In this document: piece after piece, positions 53,793 to 63,983 of the stretch
How the letters are laid out: every line of letters begins with the position of its first letter
Position numbering within the stretch: the first letter of the stretch is position 1
Source: Limnanthes douglasii subsp. nivea
Lineage: Eukaryota; Streptophyta; Magnoliopsida; Brassicales; Limnanthaceae
NCBI GenBank assembly: GCA_036936605.1
Contig: JAUPFV010000005.1
Location: forward strand, 77,822,885-77,886,884
Direction: 5' to 3'
DNA length: 64,000 nucleotides
The notes under the pieces: model-generated
What the model saw: only the letters and a program-made list of their open reading frames with translations
The model's database searches: none
What the model was told of the DNA's origin: nothing
Position numbers and translations under genes: made by a program

Positions 53793-54509
53793 TTAATCTC
53801 TACCTACATGCCCCTCGTTGCGTCTCTCCTGTACAATCAGTAACCTCAAACTGCCCTCAAGAACATAAAGTAAATTACCTTTGAAGAGGTAACCGTTGCT
53901 CACTGCAAAATCTGTTCTCAAGCCTGCGCTGACGTCCTCTAGAATAAGACCAAAATATGGATCGATAGCCAGTAGATCCTTCATCATCTCGAATCCCACA
54001 ACTTCTCCTTCCATACGAATCATCATGTTGCGTCGGCTCAGTGCGTGAGCTACGCGGTTAACTGTCCCTGAAGTATGCTTAATGGAAAAGGTAAATTGTT
54101 GAGTAAATGATGCCCAACGTGCATGGCGGGAAGAGAGTTTCTCCTGACTCTGCATATGCTTTAAGGCATCATGATCGGTGTACAGGACAAAGTCATTGTA
54201 GGCCAAGTAGGAACTTCAGTGCTTTAAAGCTCGTACAACTGCATAAAAATCCTTGTCATAGGTGTTGTAGTTAAGTTTAGCTCCACTTAATTTTTTGCGG
54301 AAGTATGCTACAAGGCGGCCTCGTTGGCTGAGTACAGCGCCTATGCCCAATCCGGACGCATCACAATGCAGTTCAAATCCTGTAGAGAAGTCGGGCAAAA
54401 CCAGAATCGGTGCAGTAGTCAGTCTTACCTTGATTTCCTCAAATGTCTTAGCTGCTTCAGGGGTCCAGCAGAATGTCTTGCCCTTATTACACTCTGTAAC
54501 ATGAGTCAT
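53793..54509 (-). pseudogene. CRM-like RNase H and zinc-binding region
   Basis: Frame 54509-54216: F-C-W-T-P-E-A-A-K-T-F-E-E-I-K, then H-C-D-A-S-G-L-G-I-G-A-V-L-S-Q (first Asp) and L-N-Y-N-T-Y-D-K-D-F-Y. Frame 54206-53793: F-V-L-Y-T-D-H-D-A-L-K-H, S-S-R-H-A-R-W, then S-G-T-V-N-R-V-A-H-A-L-S-R. Only one stop (near 54215) separates the two, so the domain is well preserved. The end of the second frame (E-R-R-N-E-G-H-V-G) starts the integrase zinc-binding H-x-x-G motif. Confidence 0.85.
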
Positions 54510-54539
54510 AACAGTATTGAAGTTATGTATAAACTTTTG

Positions 54540-55250
54540 TAAAAGGAGACCAATCCGTGAAAAGAGCGGACTTCAATGATGGAAGTAGGAATAGGCCAGT
54601 CTCGCACGGCTTCCATTTTCGACTAATCCACTGACAGCCCATCTTCTGACACGACATACCCCAGAAAGACGACCGAATCTATCATAAAACAACACTTATT
54701 TGGAGATGCAGCTCTTTTGTGGTATTATATATAAGAATGTCATTAAAGTACACAACAAGAAATTTTCCGATGAACGGGCGAAATACCTGGTTCATAACCT
54801 GCATGAACGTGCTAGGAGCGTTAGAAAGACCGAATGGCATTACCATCCATTCAAACAGACCTTCTCGGGTCTTGAAGGTTGTTTTCCACTCATCGCCCAT
54901 ACGAATACAAATCTGGTGATATCCGTTCTTCAAATCCATCTTCGTAAACACAGTAGCACCATTAAATTGATCCAATAAATCATCAAGGCGAAGAATAGGA
55001 AACCGATACCTGATTGTAAATTTGTTGATAGCCCGTCTATCCATACACATTCTCATTGAGCCATCCTTCTTTGGTGTTAACAGTGCAGGAACAACACAAG
55101 GACTAAGACTCTCCCGGATGTCGCCTTTCGTCAACAGTTCTTCCACCTGTCTGCGGAGCTCTTCATGCTATTTTGGGCTCATCCGATAATGCGGTCGGTT
55201 TGGTAGGTTAGCACCCGGTGCAAGGTCAATCTGGTGCTGGATATCTCTCA
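54540..55250 (-). pseudogene. CRM-like reverse transcriptase
   Basis: Frame 55146-54682 (154 codons): [37 protein letters not shown] (first catalytic Asp), [13 protein letters not shown]. The active-site box reads [13 protein letters not shown] is F-N-D, with the middle Asp changed to Asn. The final part continues in another frame to about 54540. Confidence 0.88.
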
Positions 55251-56171
55251 ATGGAGGAAGACATGTAGGTAAAGTATCGGGAAAGACAACAGAAATTCTC
55301 CTAATAGCGGCCGAACTCGCTCAGGTATACCAGCAAATAAAACAGTACTAAATTCGTTAACCACCAAAAGATAGTCAATTCTTGTTTCATGAGCATGTTC
55401 TATAAACGCTATTCGAGCTAGAAAGTTCTTCCTCGACTCTTTTGACACTGTAAGGGAAGGTTTTGGGGAAACCACTCTAGTTGGTGTTAATATGAACCTG
55501 ACATTATTCCATATAAAACTGTAACAGTTCCTCCTACCATCATATGTGACACTTCTATCATATTGCCAGGGTCGACCTAGCAACAAGTGACACGCATCCA
55601 TCCCAATGACATCGCACCATGCTTTATCCCTATAGTTACCAATAGAGAAAGATACCAGACATCTTCTAGAGATATTTACCTCACTACCTTTCCTTAACCA
55701 GGCAAGCTTGTAGGGGTTTGGGTGGTTTTCTGTTTTCAGGTTAAGTTTCTGGACAGCTTCTTCAGAGATAACCTTTTCGCAGCTCCGTGAATCAATAATG
55801 AATTTGCATACCTTTCCCCTAATAGTACAAGTCGATTGGAAAATATTTTTCCGTAGCCAATCATCCCCATTACTTTTGGCTTTCGGCGTCAGACATATAC
55901 GCCTTAAAACCAATATCTGACCAATATCTCCTCCTGTAACCTGGTCCTCTGGAACCTCATCAACAACATCCTCTCGTTCTTCATCAAACTGTGGGTCACC
56001 CTCCAGGTAAAAATCAGTAGTGTCAGCGAACATACCCCTCGATTGTTGTGGTTGTTGTCGTAATTTTGGATACTGTAAAGCAACGTGCCCTAGTTCATGA
56101 CAGTGGTAGCACCGGACCTGTGAGGAAGTAACTATGCGACTAAGGACCTGCAAATTAGCACCTGTACGCAT
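55248..56171 (-). pseudogene. CRM-like nucleocapsid-protease region
   Basis: A 307-codon open stretch, the longest in the window. Near its start C-Y-H-C-H-E-L-G-H-V-A-L-Q-Y-P is a zinc knuckle whose fourth ligand (Cys) is Tyr. Further on F-I-I-D-S-R-S-C-E-K-V-I-S is the retropepsin active site with D-S-G changed to D-S-R. L-L-L-G-R-P-W-Q-Y-D is the second conserved protease motif. The linker to RT follows (F-S-T-V-L-F). The frame has survived, but both metal- and catalytic-site changes argue against function. Confidence 0.85.
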
Positions 56172-57165
56172 AGGAGAAGCAGTTGGTACTCATGTGTTAG
56201 AGTTTGGAACCGTTCTTTTTGGGAATGCCAATGGAGTTGTTCTGGCAGTGTCTCCTCCATAAGGCCTTCGTGAAAGGGCTACTTCTAGATGCAGTGCGCG
56301 CTGATGTGCTTCGGACACATTCACAGGGTCGAACATGTTCAGCTGGTCTTGAAACTGTTGTCGCATCCCCCCTATATAACGAGTTACTAGCTGATCTGCT
56401 GAATCAGCAATATCGACACAGTTTTGTAGCTTGAAAAATCGTTAGTGTACTCTCAACAGTCTTTGACCCTTCTTTAAGGTTTTGGAACTGCTAATACATT
56501 ATGCGGGCATATTTTTAAGGCAAAAATACAGCCCTCAAGTGTTTCAGAAACTTGGCCCAAGTTTTTATTTTTGGCTTACCGTGCCTTGATCTGGTCTGCT
56601 TGAGCTGTTTCCACCAGGATGCAGCTCGGCCTCAGAACTTAGTTGCAGCCAACTGTACCCGCTTTGCATGCGGATACTTCTTGAAATCAAGGACTTCTTC
56701 AACTAAGGCGATCCAATCGGAAAACTATTCCGGTTCGAGACCCTCTTGGAACTCTGGGATCTCCAGTCTGAATCCAGATTCCCACCGGTTGTTGGCGTTC
56801 AAATCGGAATCTTTTGCTAGAGGCTGCTCAAAGACTTGGTTACGACAGTCTTGTGGTGAATATTGACCCCTAATTTGTTCTCGCCGAGGAGCAAATAGAT
56901 TCCGCCCACGGCCGATCTCTCTCTCAGATCCCGACGACTGGTTGCTCGAACCTGGAGCTCGAAATCTGTTGGTTTGGTTGTTCAATAGCCTGTGTAGTGC
57001 TTCCTGTATGTCTCATCTAATTTCCCAACGAGTGCATTTGTTCCCTATCTTGAGATTTGAATTGACCAAATTCATCACGGTTGACCGATTCTGTGATCGG
57101 AAGAGTGGACTTCCCCGAAAAGATCGCTTTGGGGGCATACCTTCATTACCCACGCCGTAGGAACT
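56172..57165 (-). pseudogene. CRM-like gag remnant
   Basis: Frame 57195-57013 and frame 56985-56725 (R-N-L-F-A-P-R-R, then W-E-S-G-F-R-L-E-I-P-E-F-Q-E-G-L-E-P-E) give the N-terminal gag. It continues from 56724 in shifted frames: F-S-D-W-I-A-L-V-E-E-V-L-D-F, V-Q-L-A-A-T-K-F, A-A-S-W-W-K-Q-L-K, the usual gag capsid pattern. Several stops lie between 56560 and 56180. Confidence 0.8.
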
Positions 57166-57167
57166 CT

Positions 57168-57180
57168 GAATCTGATACCA
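57168..57180 (-). promoter_or_regulatory. CRM-like primer binding site
   Basis: TGGTATCAGA on the minus strand (57180-57171) starts three bases from the LTR end, the initiator Met tRNA type used by chromovirus-group elements. Confidence 0.85.
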
Positions 57181-57183
57181 ATA

Positions 57184-57624
57184 TGGTAGCGCCAAGCTAC
57201 GAGATGGAACAAACGGCTGAAAATACAGAGAAAGAAGACGAACAATAGAAGATAGATAGCTTTAACCCTAGGTTAGAGTAAAAGAGACTTTAAAGAAAAT
57301 CAAATTATATTCAAAAAAGTATGAGGCAAAACTAGGTTTTGAGAGCCTTTTATAAAATTACTCGACACCCTAGCCCAAAATTACAGCTTTTTCCTTATGC
57401 AATAAAATAAAGCCCAGTCCAATTTCAAAGCGATTGGAGCTGGTTAAGATTTTAATAAAATCCAACAAAAATAGGAAAATGTAGAAAATTTACTAAAACA
57501 ACAAAACAAGGGTTTAAACGATTAAATTTAGGGTCTAGATTTCATCACATCGTGATGCTTTCGGAAATCGTTGTGCTTCTCGACGCGTTCGATTTCAGTG
57601 GTCGCATTGCCTAATTCTGATACA
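57184..57624 (-). repeat. CRM-like 5' LTR
   Basis: Partner of 52434-52874. On the minus strand it starts TGTATCAGAATTAGG and ends GGCGCTACCA. A plus-strand stretch CCTTATGCAATAAAATAAA, conserved in both LTRs, is the core region. Confidence 0.92.
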
Positions 57625-58428
57625 GGTCTTACTTCTTTTAAGCTTAAAATAGTCATTTATTCATCATGTTTGGGATACTTTTTAAATTTAGAGTTACTAA
57701 TTAATATTCTCGGACGCAATTTCTCATATTTCTAATCTATTTAAAGTTTTGAATTGCACATGTTTATGCTAAATACACTGGAAATTACTGCTTTTATTTT
57801 GTATTTACGGATCATATGGATTTTGGGTTATTATGAGACGAAATGTATATGTGCTATATCCTGGAATTTGTTCCACCATCAGGAAATCCCATGCAGTTTT
57901 GTTTGCTGAAATGAACAGTTTTATAAATCTAGAGTTAGGAAGATTTAGAGTTGTTTTATGCTCAATTAGTTTCTCTTTTGTATGATATTTTATCTACTTC
58001 ATTTGTGTACAATTCGTATAGGTGGTATAATATTAAGTAAAAATGACTTTTCTGTTGTGTATAGTACTAAATTTCATCATCATATCGTTGGCTTAGTATA
58101 TCATTCTATTCATTACAGATTTTGTTTTTATATTTTGGCTTCTAAGTTTAAAATAATGAGAAGATCTGATAAAATGTTGTATATTTAAGACTGAAACATT
58201 TTGAAATAACCTTAGCAAAATTATAGTAACCATGTGTTAGTCTAAATTTATCTTCATACTGTTTAACGCCTTAGGCGGTAAACAAGGCTTAAGTAGGATT
58301 AGTCCTAGTTCAGAAAAGGCCTTAGGTTAAGATTAGTCATGGATGTGAATGGTTTGAATTTTTTTTCTTGACTTTGTCTGTCAATGAAACTTAATATGCT
58401 TCTTCAATTGAAGTTTTGAAGGGTTAAC
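57625..58428. other. No gene recognised
   Basis: AT-rich DNA between the CRM-like element and the MuDR-type ORF. The short frame 57982-58188 shows no motif. It could hold the 5' untranslated region or first introns of the transposase gene. Confidence 0.35.
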
Positions 58429-58576
58429 ATGTCTACTATATTTACAATTTTTAAGTTCAATGGAGAAACTACTGGTACACCGTTAGCTTCCTTTGATAGT
58501 TTGGACGGTATGTTTGCTTTCGTGTTAAGTAGATGGATGAAGCTAAATAAAAGATAGTATTATATTTAATTTCATT

Positions 58577-58741
58577 ATCGAGAATGTTAAGACCTGTATG
58601 CTGTCAAATGAAGTTGATTTTATGCTGATGAAAAATATGGCTCGTAAATTTGGTCATTTTCTAGTGAAGACAAATTTTGATCTTTTGATCGAGAATGTTA
58701 AGGCATGTATGCTGTCAAATGAAGATGATTTTGATTTTATG
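58577..58741 (+). repeat. 111-bp-period direct duplication in MULE N-terminus
   Basis: ATCGAGAATGTTAAG at 58577 recurs at 58688, and about 50 bases after each are nearly identical. The period of 111 bp is 37 codons, so the duplication is in frame: E-N-V-K-T-C-M-L-S-N-E, then E-N-V-K-A-C-M-L-S-N-E. Confidence 0.85.
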
Positions 58742-59581
58742 CCACAAATTTTGATCTTATTGGTTGAACCTCCGGATGTTACATTTTTTGGTTCTAACTT
58801 TAAGGAGCTTGCCACAAAATCTTGAGATAATGAAATAGAGGGTGTTGGTCAAGTATTTGCAGGTGGATATGATGAATTTAAGAATTCACTTTTGCAGTTT
58901 CTGATACAAAGTGGTTTCACAATTAAGTATGATCGTAATACGAAATAAAGAATTGAGGCTTCTTGTGAATTTAGGGAATCTAAAAAATGCATGTGGAGGA
59001 TATATACTGCTACTAATAAAATTAGTGGTTCAATGGTTATTAGGAAATATGAAAGGGAGCACAAATGCGGTGTTATTTCGAAGAACAAAAAAAATAAACA
59101 TATGTTTTCTCATGTCACTGTTAAGGAAATCTTATCAGAGGTTAAGTCTAATTCAAAAGTTATTGCTACTATTATAAAAGATATGTTTTAAACTCATATT
59201 TGGCTTAGATGTTAATTATAAGTTAGCTTGGAGGGCTTTTGAAAAAGCAAAGGCTGAAGTGTTTGAAGATAGTATACATCTTATGGTCTTATAAAGGGCT
59301 ATATCAATGCAATGAAGAATCTTGATCCAAGTAGTGATTTTCAGCTAGAATACATTCGGGACACGGCTATGTTTATTCGATATTTTATGGAATTTGGTGC
59401 TTGTATTAAAAAATTCCAAAGATGTATACCTATTTTATACTTAGATGGTACATTTTTAAGCGGGTAAATACAAGGGAACTCTACTTTCAGCCGTTGCTAA
59501 AGATGGAAATCAAGGTAAAAACCTTACTTTATACTTAGATACAAGTCTCGCTAGCAACATTTAGTTCTTCATATTCCATTT

Positions 59582-59695
59582 TAACAATTTTATATTACTG
59601 TTAAACAGGTTTATAGTAGTTTTATATTACTGTTAATAGCAGTTATATATTACGGATAAACCGATTGATAGCAGTTTTATATTATTGTTAAGATT
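59582..59695 (+). repeat. Degenerate tandem repeat in MULE intron-like stretch
   Basis: TTTTATATTA(C/T)TGTTAA-type phrases occur four times, about 27-31 bases apart, in the non-coding gap between the two halves of the transposase core. Confidence 0.65.
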
Positions 59696-60762
59696 ATTTA
59701 TTTCTTATTTCATTTAGATGATTGTTTCCAATTGCATATGCCATTGTTGATTCTTAAGATTCAAATAATTGGATGTGGTTCTTGACATTGCTAAGGCCAC
59801 ACTTTCTAGGCTGAAATTTGACATTCACTTTAGATCATTTTATATGTAGTATTATATATGTTCAAACTCTTTTTCCGGATGTTTTCCATTTGTATTGCCT
59901 TTACTATCTTCTTCTTAATTTGAGAGACTCTCTTTATAATTTTCCTAAAGTGGTACGAGATAATTTAGTTCTAAAGTTTAAATAATGCATTTATTCTCCC
60001 ACAAACTATTTTTACTTTAAGTTTATGGGTGAATTTATGAAAAATGGTGGCGATACAGTGGTTACGTTTTTAAAAAATCTTCATCCTGAACACTATGTAA
60101 TTGAATTTAATGAAGGTAAAAGATATGGTAACTTTTGTTCAACCGCGACAAAAAATTTTAATACCCAAATTAAACATGTACGTACCCTCCCTACATTAGA
60201 AGTTATTTAAAAGATTCAGATATTGATTATGGAACAAATGTCAAAACTTCAGGTTGAATCATTTACTTAGACTACTGATTTATGTCCAAATATAGCTAAA
60301 ATATATAGAGAAACAACTGAAATTTGACGATCATGGTATATTCAATCATCATGCTCGGTAGTGTTTGAAGTATTTTCCGATCCAACTATGGTTGTTAATT
60401 TGGTAGACTACACTTGTTCATATGGTAAGTGGCAATCCGATTGTTTTTCGTGTTCTCATGCATTAACCGTTATCACCAAAATACAAGAGTGTCCATTTTA
60501 TTTTGTTGAAGAATATTTTCATTCAAAGGTGGATCAAGAATGTTACTCATTACCGATACATCCGTTTAGATCTTTTGGCTAATCTTTGATCGTAGATGAA
60601 TCAACTACATTACAACCTCATATTTTAAAACGACAATGTGGTAGGCCAAAGAAGAAAAGAATTTTATCACGAAGTCAATTGGTTTTAAAGAAGATTAAAT
60701 GTAGTTGTTGTAAAACACTTGGTACTCATAATAAAAGGTCTTGTATGACAATAAATGTTTAA

Positions 60763-61309
60763 ATTTTATGTAATTCGGTTTTTTTCTTTGTTTTTTTATG
60801 TATGATAGATGGAATATTTTAAGTAAATTTCTTTTAGTGTGTGGCATTATTTGATATTTTATTATAATTTATGACTTTTTGTAAAACAGGTCTGTTGCAG
60901 GTTTTTAACACTATCAATGATTAATACTAATAAATATTGGTGAGTTCAAATATTAAGATTGCTGCCTTAGGAAATTGTAATAAGCGAATTCTAGAGAGAG
61001 AAAGAGATATAGAGTTTTTAGAGAGAGAAATTCTAAGTATAGATGAGTTCAGTAGAAAAAAGTGTTTAACCCCTTTATTAGGTTAGCCTTGCCCTTTATA
61101 TAGAGAATCCAAGACTTAGCCTTAAACTGAAATTGGTTACAAAACAGGATTAATTTCCATTAGTCCTTAACAATATTACATAGTCACAATTGTTCCCTTG
61201 AACTTACATTTTTTGCAATTCAGTCTTTAAACTTACATTATATACATTTTAGTCCTTTAAATCCTACTTCCATATCAAACATAACATTTCAAATATATCA
61301 ATACTTTGT
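60763..61309 (-). repeat. LTR-like segment on minus strand (no partner)
   Basis: The first 130 bases are the 3' flank of the transposase. From about 60930 to 61309 the minus strand looks like an LTR: a TCTATATAAAGGGC core promoter at about 61104-61091, then AATAAAGG, then TTTCTCTCTCTAGAATTCG. Similar leader text occurs at 2040-2110. No coding region or second LTR adjoins it; gypsy-3 begins directly at 61310 and may have inserted at its edge. Confidence 0.4.
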
Positions 61310-61718
61310 TGATGAGTCCGGGTTCTGTAACCACCTCGGACATGGGTCAGTTTGGACAATGTCCACTTAACCGGACAGGGGCACTTCGGACACCATCATC
61401 CATTGACCTGTTCGAACAGAATTAAAGTACTTAAAACCTAATCACTTTTTAATTAAGCTGCCTGTTCCCCTACTTAGAACTAATGGGTCCTTAAACTCGA
61501 CCCGAGTCCATTAAACACAACCCGAAAGCCCATGTGGCCCAAATATAAGGGTATAAATACCCAACCACCAACATTAAATGAGGGTAATGAAAATTAAATA
61601 CAACCAAGCAGCTTAATTCTCCCTCTACATTCTACCCAAACATTAAATACTCACAAAACTCCACAAAATTCTAAACAGAAATTACAAACTTACCTTCCGA
61701 CTAAAATAAACCACACCA
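61310..61718 (+). repeat. Gypsy-3 5' LTR
   Basis: 409 bp, starting TGATGAGTCCGG and ending CCACACCA, with GGGTATAAATACCC (61548-61561) as likely core promoter. Borders are set by comparison with the solo LTR, whose ends are fixed by its target duplication. Confidence 0.9.
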
Positions 61719-61721
61719 AAT

Positions 61722-61729
61722 TGGCGACC
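61722..61729 (+). promoter_or_regulatory. Gypsy-3 primer binding site
   Basis: TGGCGACC, three bases after the LTR end, identical to the sites of gypsy-1 and gypsy-2. Confidence 0.85.
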
Positions 61730-61790
61730 ACAGTAGGAGGACGACGGTTCCTGAATATAACATTCAAAACCATCAGAAAATTCAATCTGA

Positions 61791-63202
61791 ATGAATCCGG
61801 ACGTACCGGAAGTACCACCAGCTTTGCTCGAAGTGGTGGGGGAAAATGATGAATATACCATCAAGAGCATCAGGTGCTCATCATACTGACAACCCTAGAG
61901 AGCATGAGCCTTTGAAGACCCATGTGAGTACGAAGAAGGCTCATGCTAGCTCCAAAAAGTCTCATCGGTCTAGGCCAGTGGAGAGCTCTTATTCAGACTC
62001 AGAATCTTCCAGTAGCTCATTGGACGAAGATGGAATAGAAGAATCCTTGTCCTCCAGCAGTGATGAGGGCCGATCTAAAAAGAAACAAAAGTTGGTTAAG
62101 AAGTATTCAAGAAAAAGGGATAGGCATGGAAAGTTAAAGAGGCATATAGGCAAAGGATCATCTCATAACCGGAGACACATAGACCGGATGTTGGTGGATC
62201 CCTTTGCCTTCTATGATGAGCCATGTATCTTTGTAACTCCTAACGAGGATACCGTTTTCAGTCGTGGCCAGAATTGGGTCTTCCAAGATCCTGTCCGGAA
62301 TCCTCCCCAAGAGGTTTGATAGCATGAAGATGGAAAAATACGATGGCAGTAAAGACCCGGACAATCACTTGGAACAATTCAAAAATTTCATGATGAACTT
62401 CGATGACGACGATAAGTTGCTTTGTACAACATTCTCCCAGTCTTTTACGGGGAGTGCCTTGAAGTGGTATAACAGCCTACCACAGGGGTGCATTAGAAAT
62501 TTCGATACCTTTTGGGTGGCCTTCCGGAGGCAATTTATTGGAAGTAAGGAGGTGAAGGGCAATGGAGATACAATTATCCATTGTGCCCAAGAACCGAATG
62601 AATCACTGAAAGAATATATATAAGTCGCTTTATAAATACCAAAAATGGGTTGGCTGATTGCTTCGAGCAAGTGGCAATAGCTTCCCTGAGGCAGGGCTTA
62701 AACCCTGGAAATTTGGCTGATTCAGTGACCAGAAAAAAGGCCATGACATGGGGAGGTTTACTGAATCAGGTCGGAAAGCAAATTAACGTGGATGAAACAA
62801 AGAAAACTAGGGTGTACAGGAAGGTGAGGTCTGCCCCGGTTGCACCAAACCCCAACCAAAATCAGTCCGGGAACAAGGCAAGGGAGGCCGGCCAGAGTCA
62901 ACAATCTAAAAATAAGAGAGGGCCTTGGGTTCAACCGGAGTGGTTTGCTGAGCTAAAAGAAAGTATGGCCGCCATTTATGACAAAACATCGTAACAATTC
63001 CTTCTGTCAGTACCACAATGATACTGGCCATACCACTGACGATTGTATTTCTTTAAAGCAAGAAGTCCAAAATTTGATTGAAAGAGGAAAGTTGGGAGCA
63101 TATGTTAAAAGAAGAGGAGGGAATAGGCCTGATAATGCTCATCGGCCTAGCCCGAACAATGCAAGCACATCCGCTCCAGAGGGAGCTATGGTGATAATTT
63201 AG
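61791..63202 (+). pseudogene. Gypsy-3 gag
   Basis: Start at the ATG of 61791 (MNPDVPEVPPALLEVVGEND), chosen because gypsy-2 has the same MNP start. A deletion near 61860 shifts the frame. Frame 61846-62319 then carries the Ser/Asp-rich and basic region. A frameshift leads to 62264-62623 (R-F-D-S-M-K-M-E-K-Y-D-G-S-K-D-P-D-N-H, F-T-G-S-A-L-K-W-Y), the capsid domain. A TAA at about 62621 interrupts E-S-L-K-E-Y-I. Frame 62650-62994 has A-M-T-W-G-G-L-L-N. Frame 62978-63202 has C-Q-Y-H-N-D-T-G-H-T-T-D-D-C, a CX3HX4HX4C nucleocapsid motif typical of Tat/Athila. Gag forms the particle. Confidence 0.85.
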
Positions 63203-63219
63203 AGATTCGATGTAGAATC

Positions 63220-63281
63220 AGAGTACTTGGACCCTGATCCAACTCGAAACAGAGTACTTGGACCCTGATCCAACTCGAAAC
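63220..63281 (+). repeat. Exact 31-bp tandem duplication
   Basis: AGAGTACTTGGACCCTGATC followed by CAACTCGAAAC occurs twice back to back (63220-63250 and 63251-63281) with no difference. Because 31 is not a multiple of three, it shifts the frame between nucleocapsid and protease. Confidence 0.97.
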
Positions 63282-63983
63282 AGAGTGGGTGCTATTAAGG
63301 AACGTTGTAAAAAAGTGTCCGAGCTTATTAAATTTTTTGAGTCACTTACAATTTTTGGAGGGGATACCATGACGGCACCCACTACTTCTTCAAGGAAGAG
63401 GCACGTTCATACATTAGCTACCCAACTGGAGGGAGGCATGACTTCCTATCAATGACAGATTCCATTTCCCTTCATAGTGTTCGATGAGGATGACTTGAGG
63501 GATATAGCAAGTCCTCATGAAGATGTTGTTGTCATAAGAGCATCCATTGGGGGCAATGACAAAAGACGAATCTTGGTGGATACTGGGAGTTCAGCCAATA
63601 TCCTCTTTTTAACCTCCTATAAAAAGATGAAAAATCATGCAGTAATTCAGCGTTCCAACAGGTCAATTGTGGGTTTCACTGGAAGCTCAGCAGATGTGAT
63701 CGGGGAGTTCGAAGAGGAAGTTTTGTTGGGAAAATGCCTTTTTAAGAAGATGGTTAGAATTTTTTTTATCGTGGTGGATTGTCCCACTTGTTACAATGCT
63801 ATTCTAGGGAGGTCTTGGCTCTCTAGGATGCATGCAGTGGCCTCAACAGTCCACCAATGTTTGAAATATGCTGTGCAAGGACAAGTGGGAGTTGTTCGGA
63901 GCAGCCAAAAGATTGCAAGAGAGTGTTATGCAACAGCACTGGCCCCTCGAACGTTGGGGGCAGTTCGTATCAATGAAGAATAG
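63258..63983 (+). pseudogene. Gypsy-3 aspartic protease region
   Basis: Frame 63258-63455 is the linker (N-R-V-G-A-I-K-E-R-C-K-K-V). After one stop, frame 63477-63983 (168 codons) reads D-E-D-D-L-R-D-I-A-S-P-H-E-D, then R-R-I-L-V-D-T-G-S-S-A-N-I-L-F, an intact retropepsin active site. G-R-S-W-L-S-R-M-H-A is the later conserved segment, and the linker ends at a stop (63981-63983). Gypsy-2 has the same end, so the stop sits near where the linker to RT should go on. Confidence 0.85.

Larger units (their letters stand above)
52434..57624 (-). mobile_element. CRM-like Ty3/gypsy element with two LTRs
   Basis: Minus-strand order: 5' LTR (57624-57184), PBS, gag, protease, RT, RNase H, integrase, 3' LTR (52874-52434). 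The LTRs are about 440 bp and differ at roughly 35 positions by hand count (about 8%). The integrase frame runs about 31 codons into the 3' LTR, lacks a recognisable chromodomain and has the acidic G-E-D-D end. These are features of the centromeric CRM group, though lineage is not proven. The 5-bp flanks (CTTTT left, GGTCT right) do not match, so the target duplication has decayed or a border is misplaced. Confidence 0.85.
58429..60762 (+). pseudogene. MuDR-type (MULE) transposase pseudogene
   Basis: The ATG at 58429 opens MSTIFTIFKFNGETTGTPLA, an N-terminus of mudrA kind. Next, about 58860-59190, comes the DNA-binding region (F-A-G-G-Y-D-E-F-K-N-S-L, then C-M-W-R-I-Y-T-A and E-H-K-C-G). The DDE core starts near 59340 (F-I-R-Y-F-M-E-F-G-A-C-I, then L-Y-L-D-G-T-F-L with the first Asp). 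It resumes near 59715 after a repeat-rich stretch that may be an intron (F-P-I-A-Y-A-I-V-D-S, W-M-W-F-L). The SWIM zinc finger is C-S-Y-G-K-W-Q-S-D-C-F-S-C-S-H-A-L (60415-60470). A final knuckle, C-S-C-C-K-T-L-G-T-H-N-K-R-S-C, precedes the TAA at 60760. Several stops and frameshifts break it. It would cut and paste Mutator-like elements in the nucleus. Confidence 0.88.
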
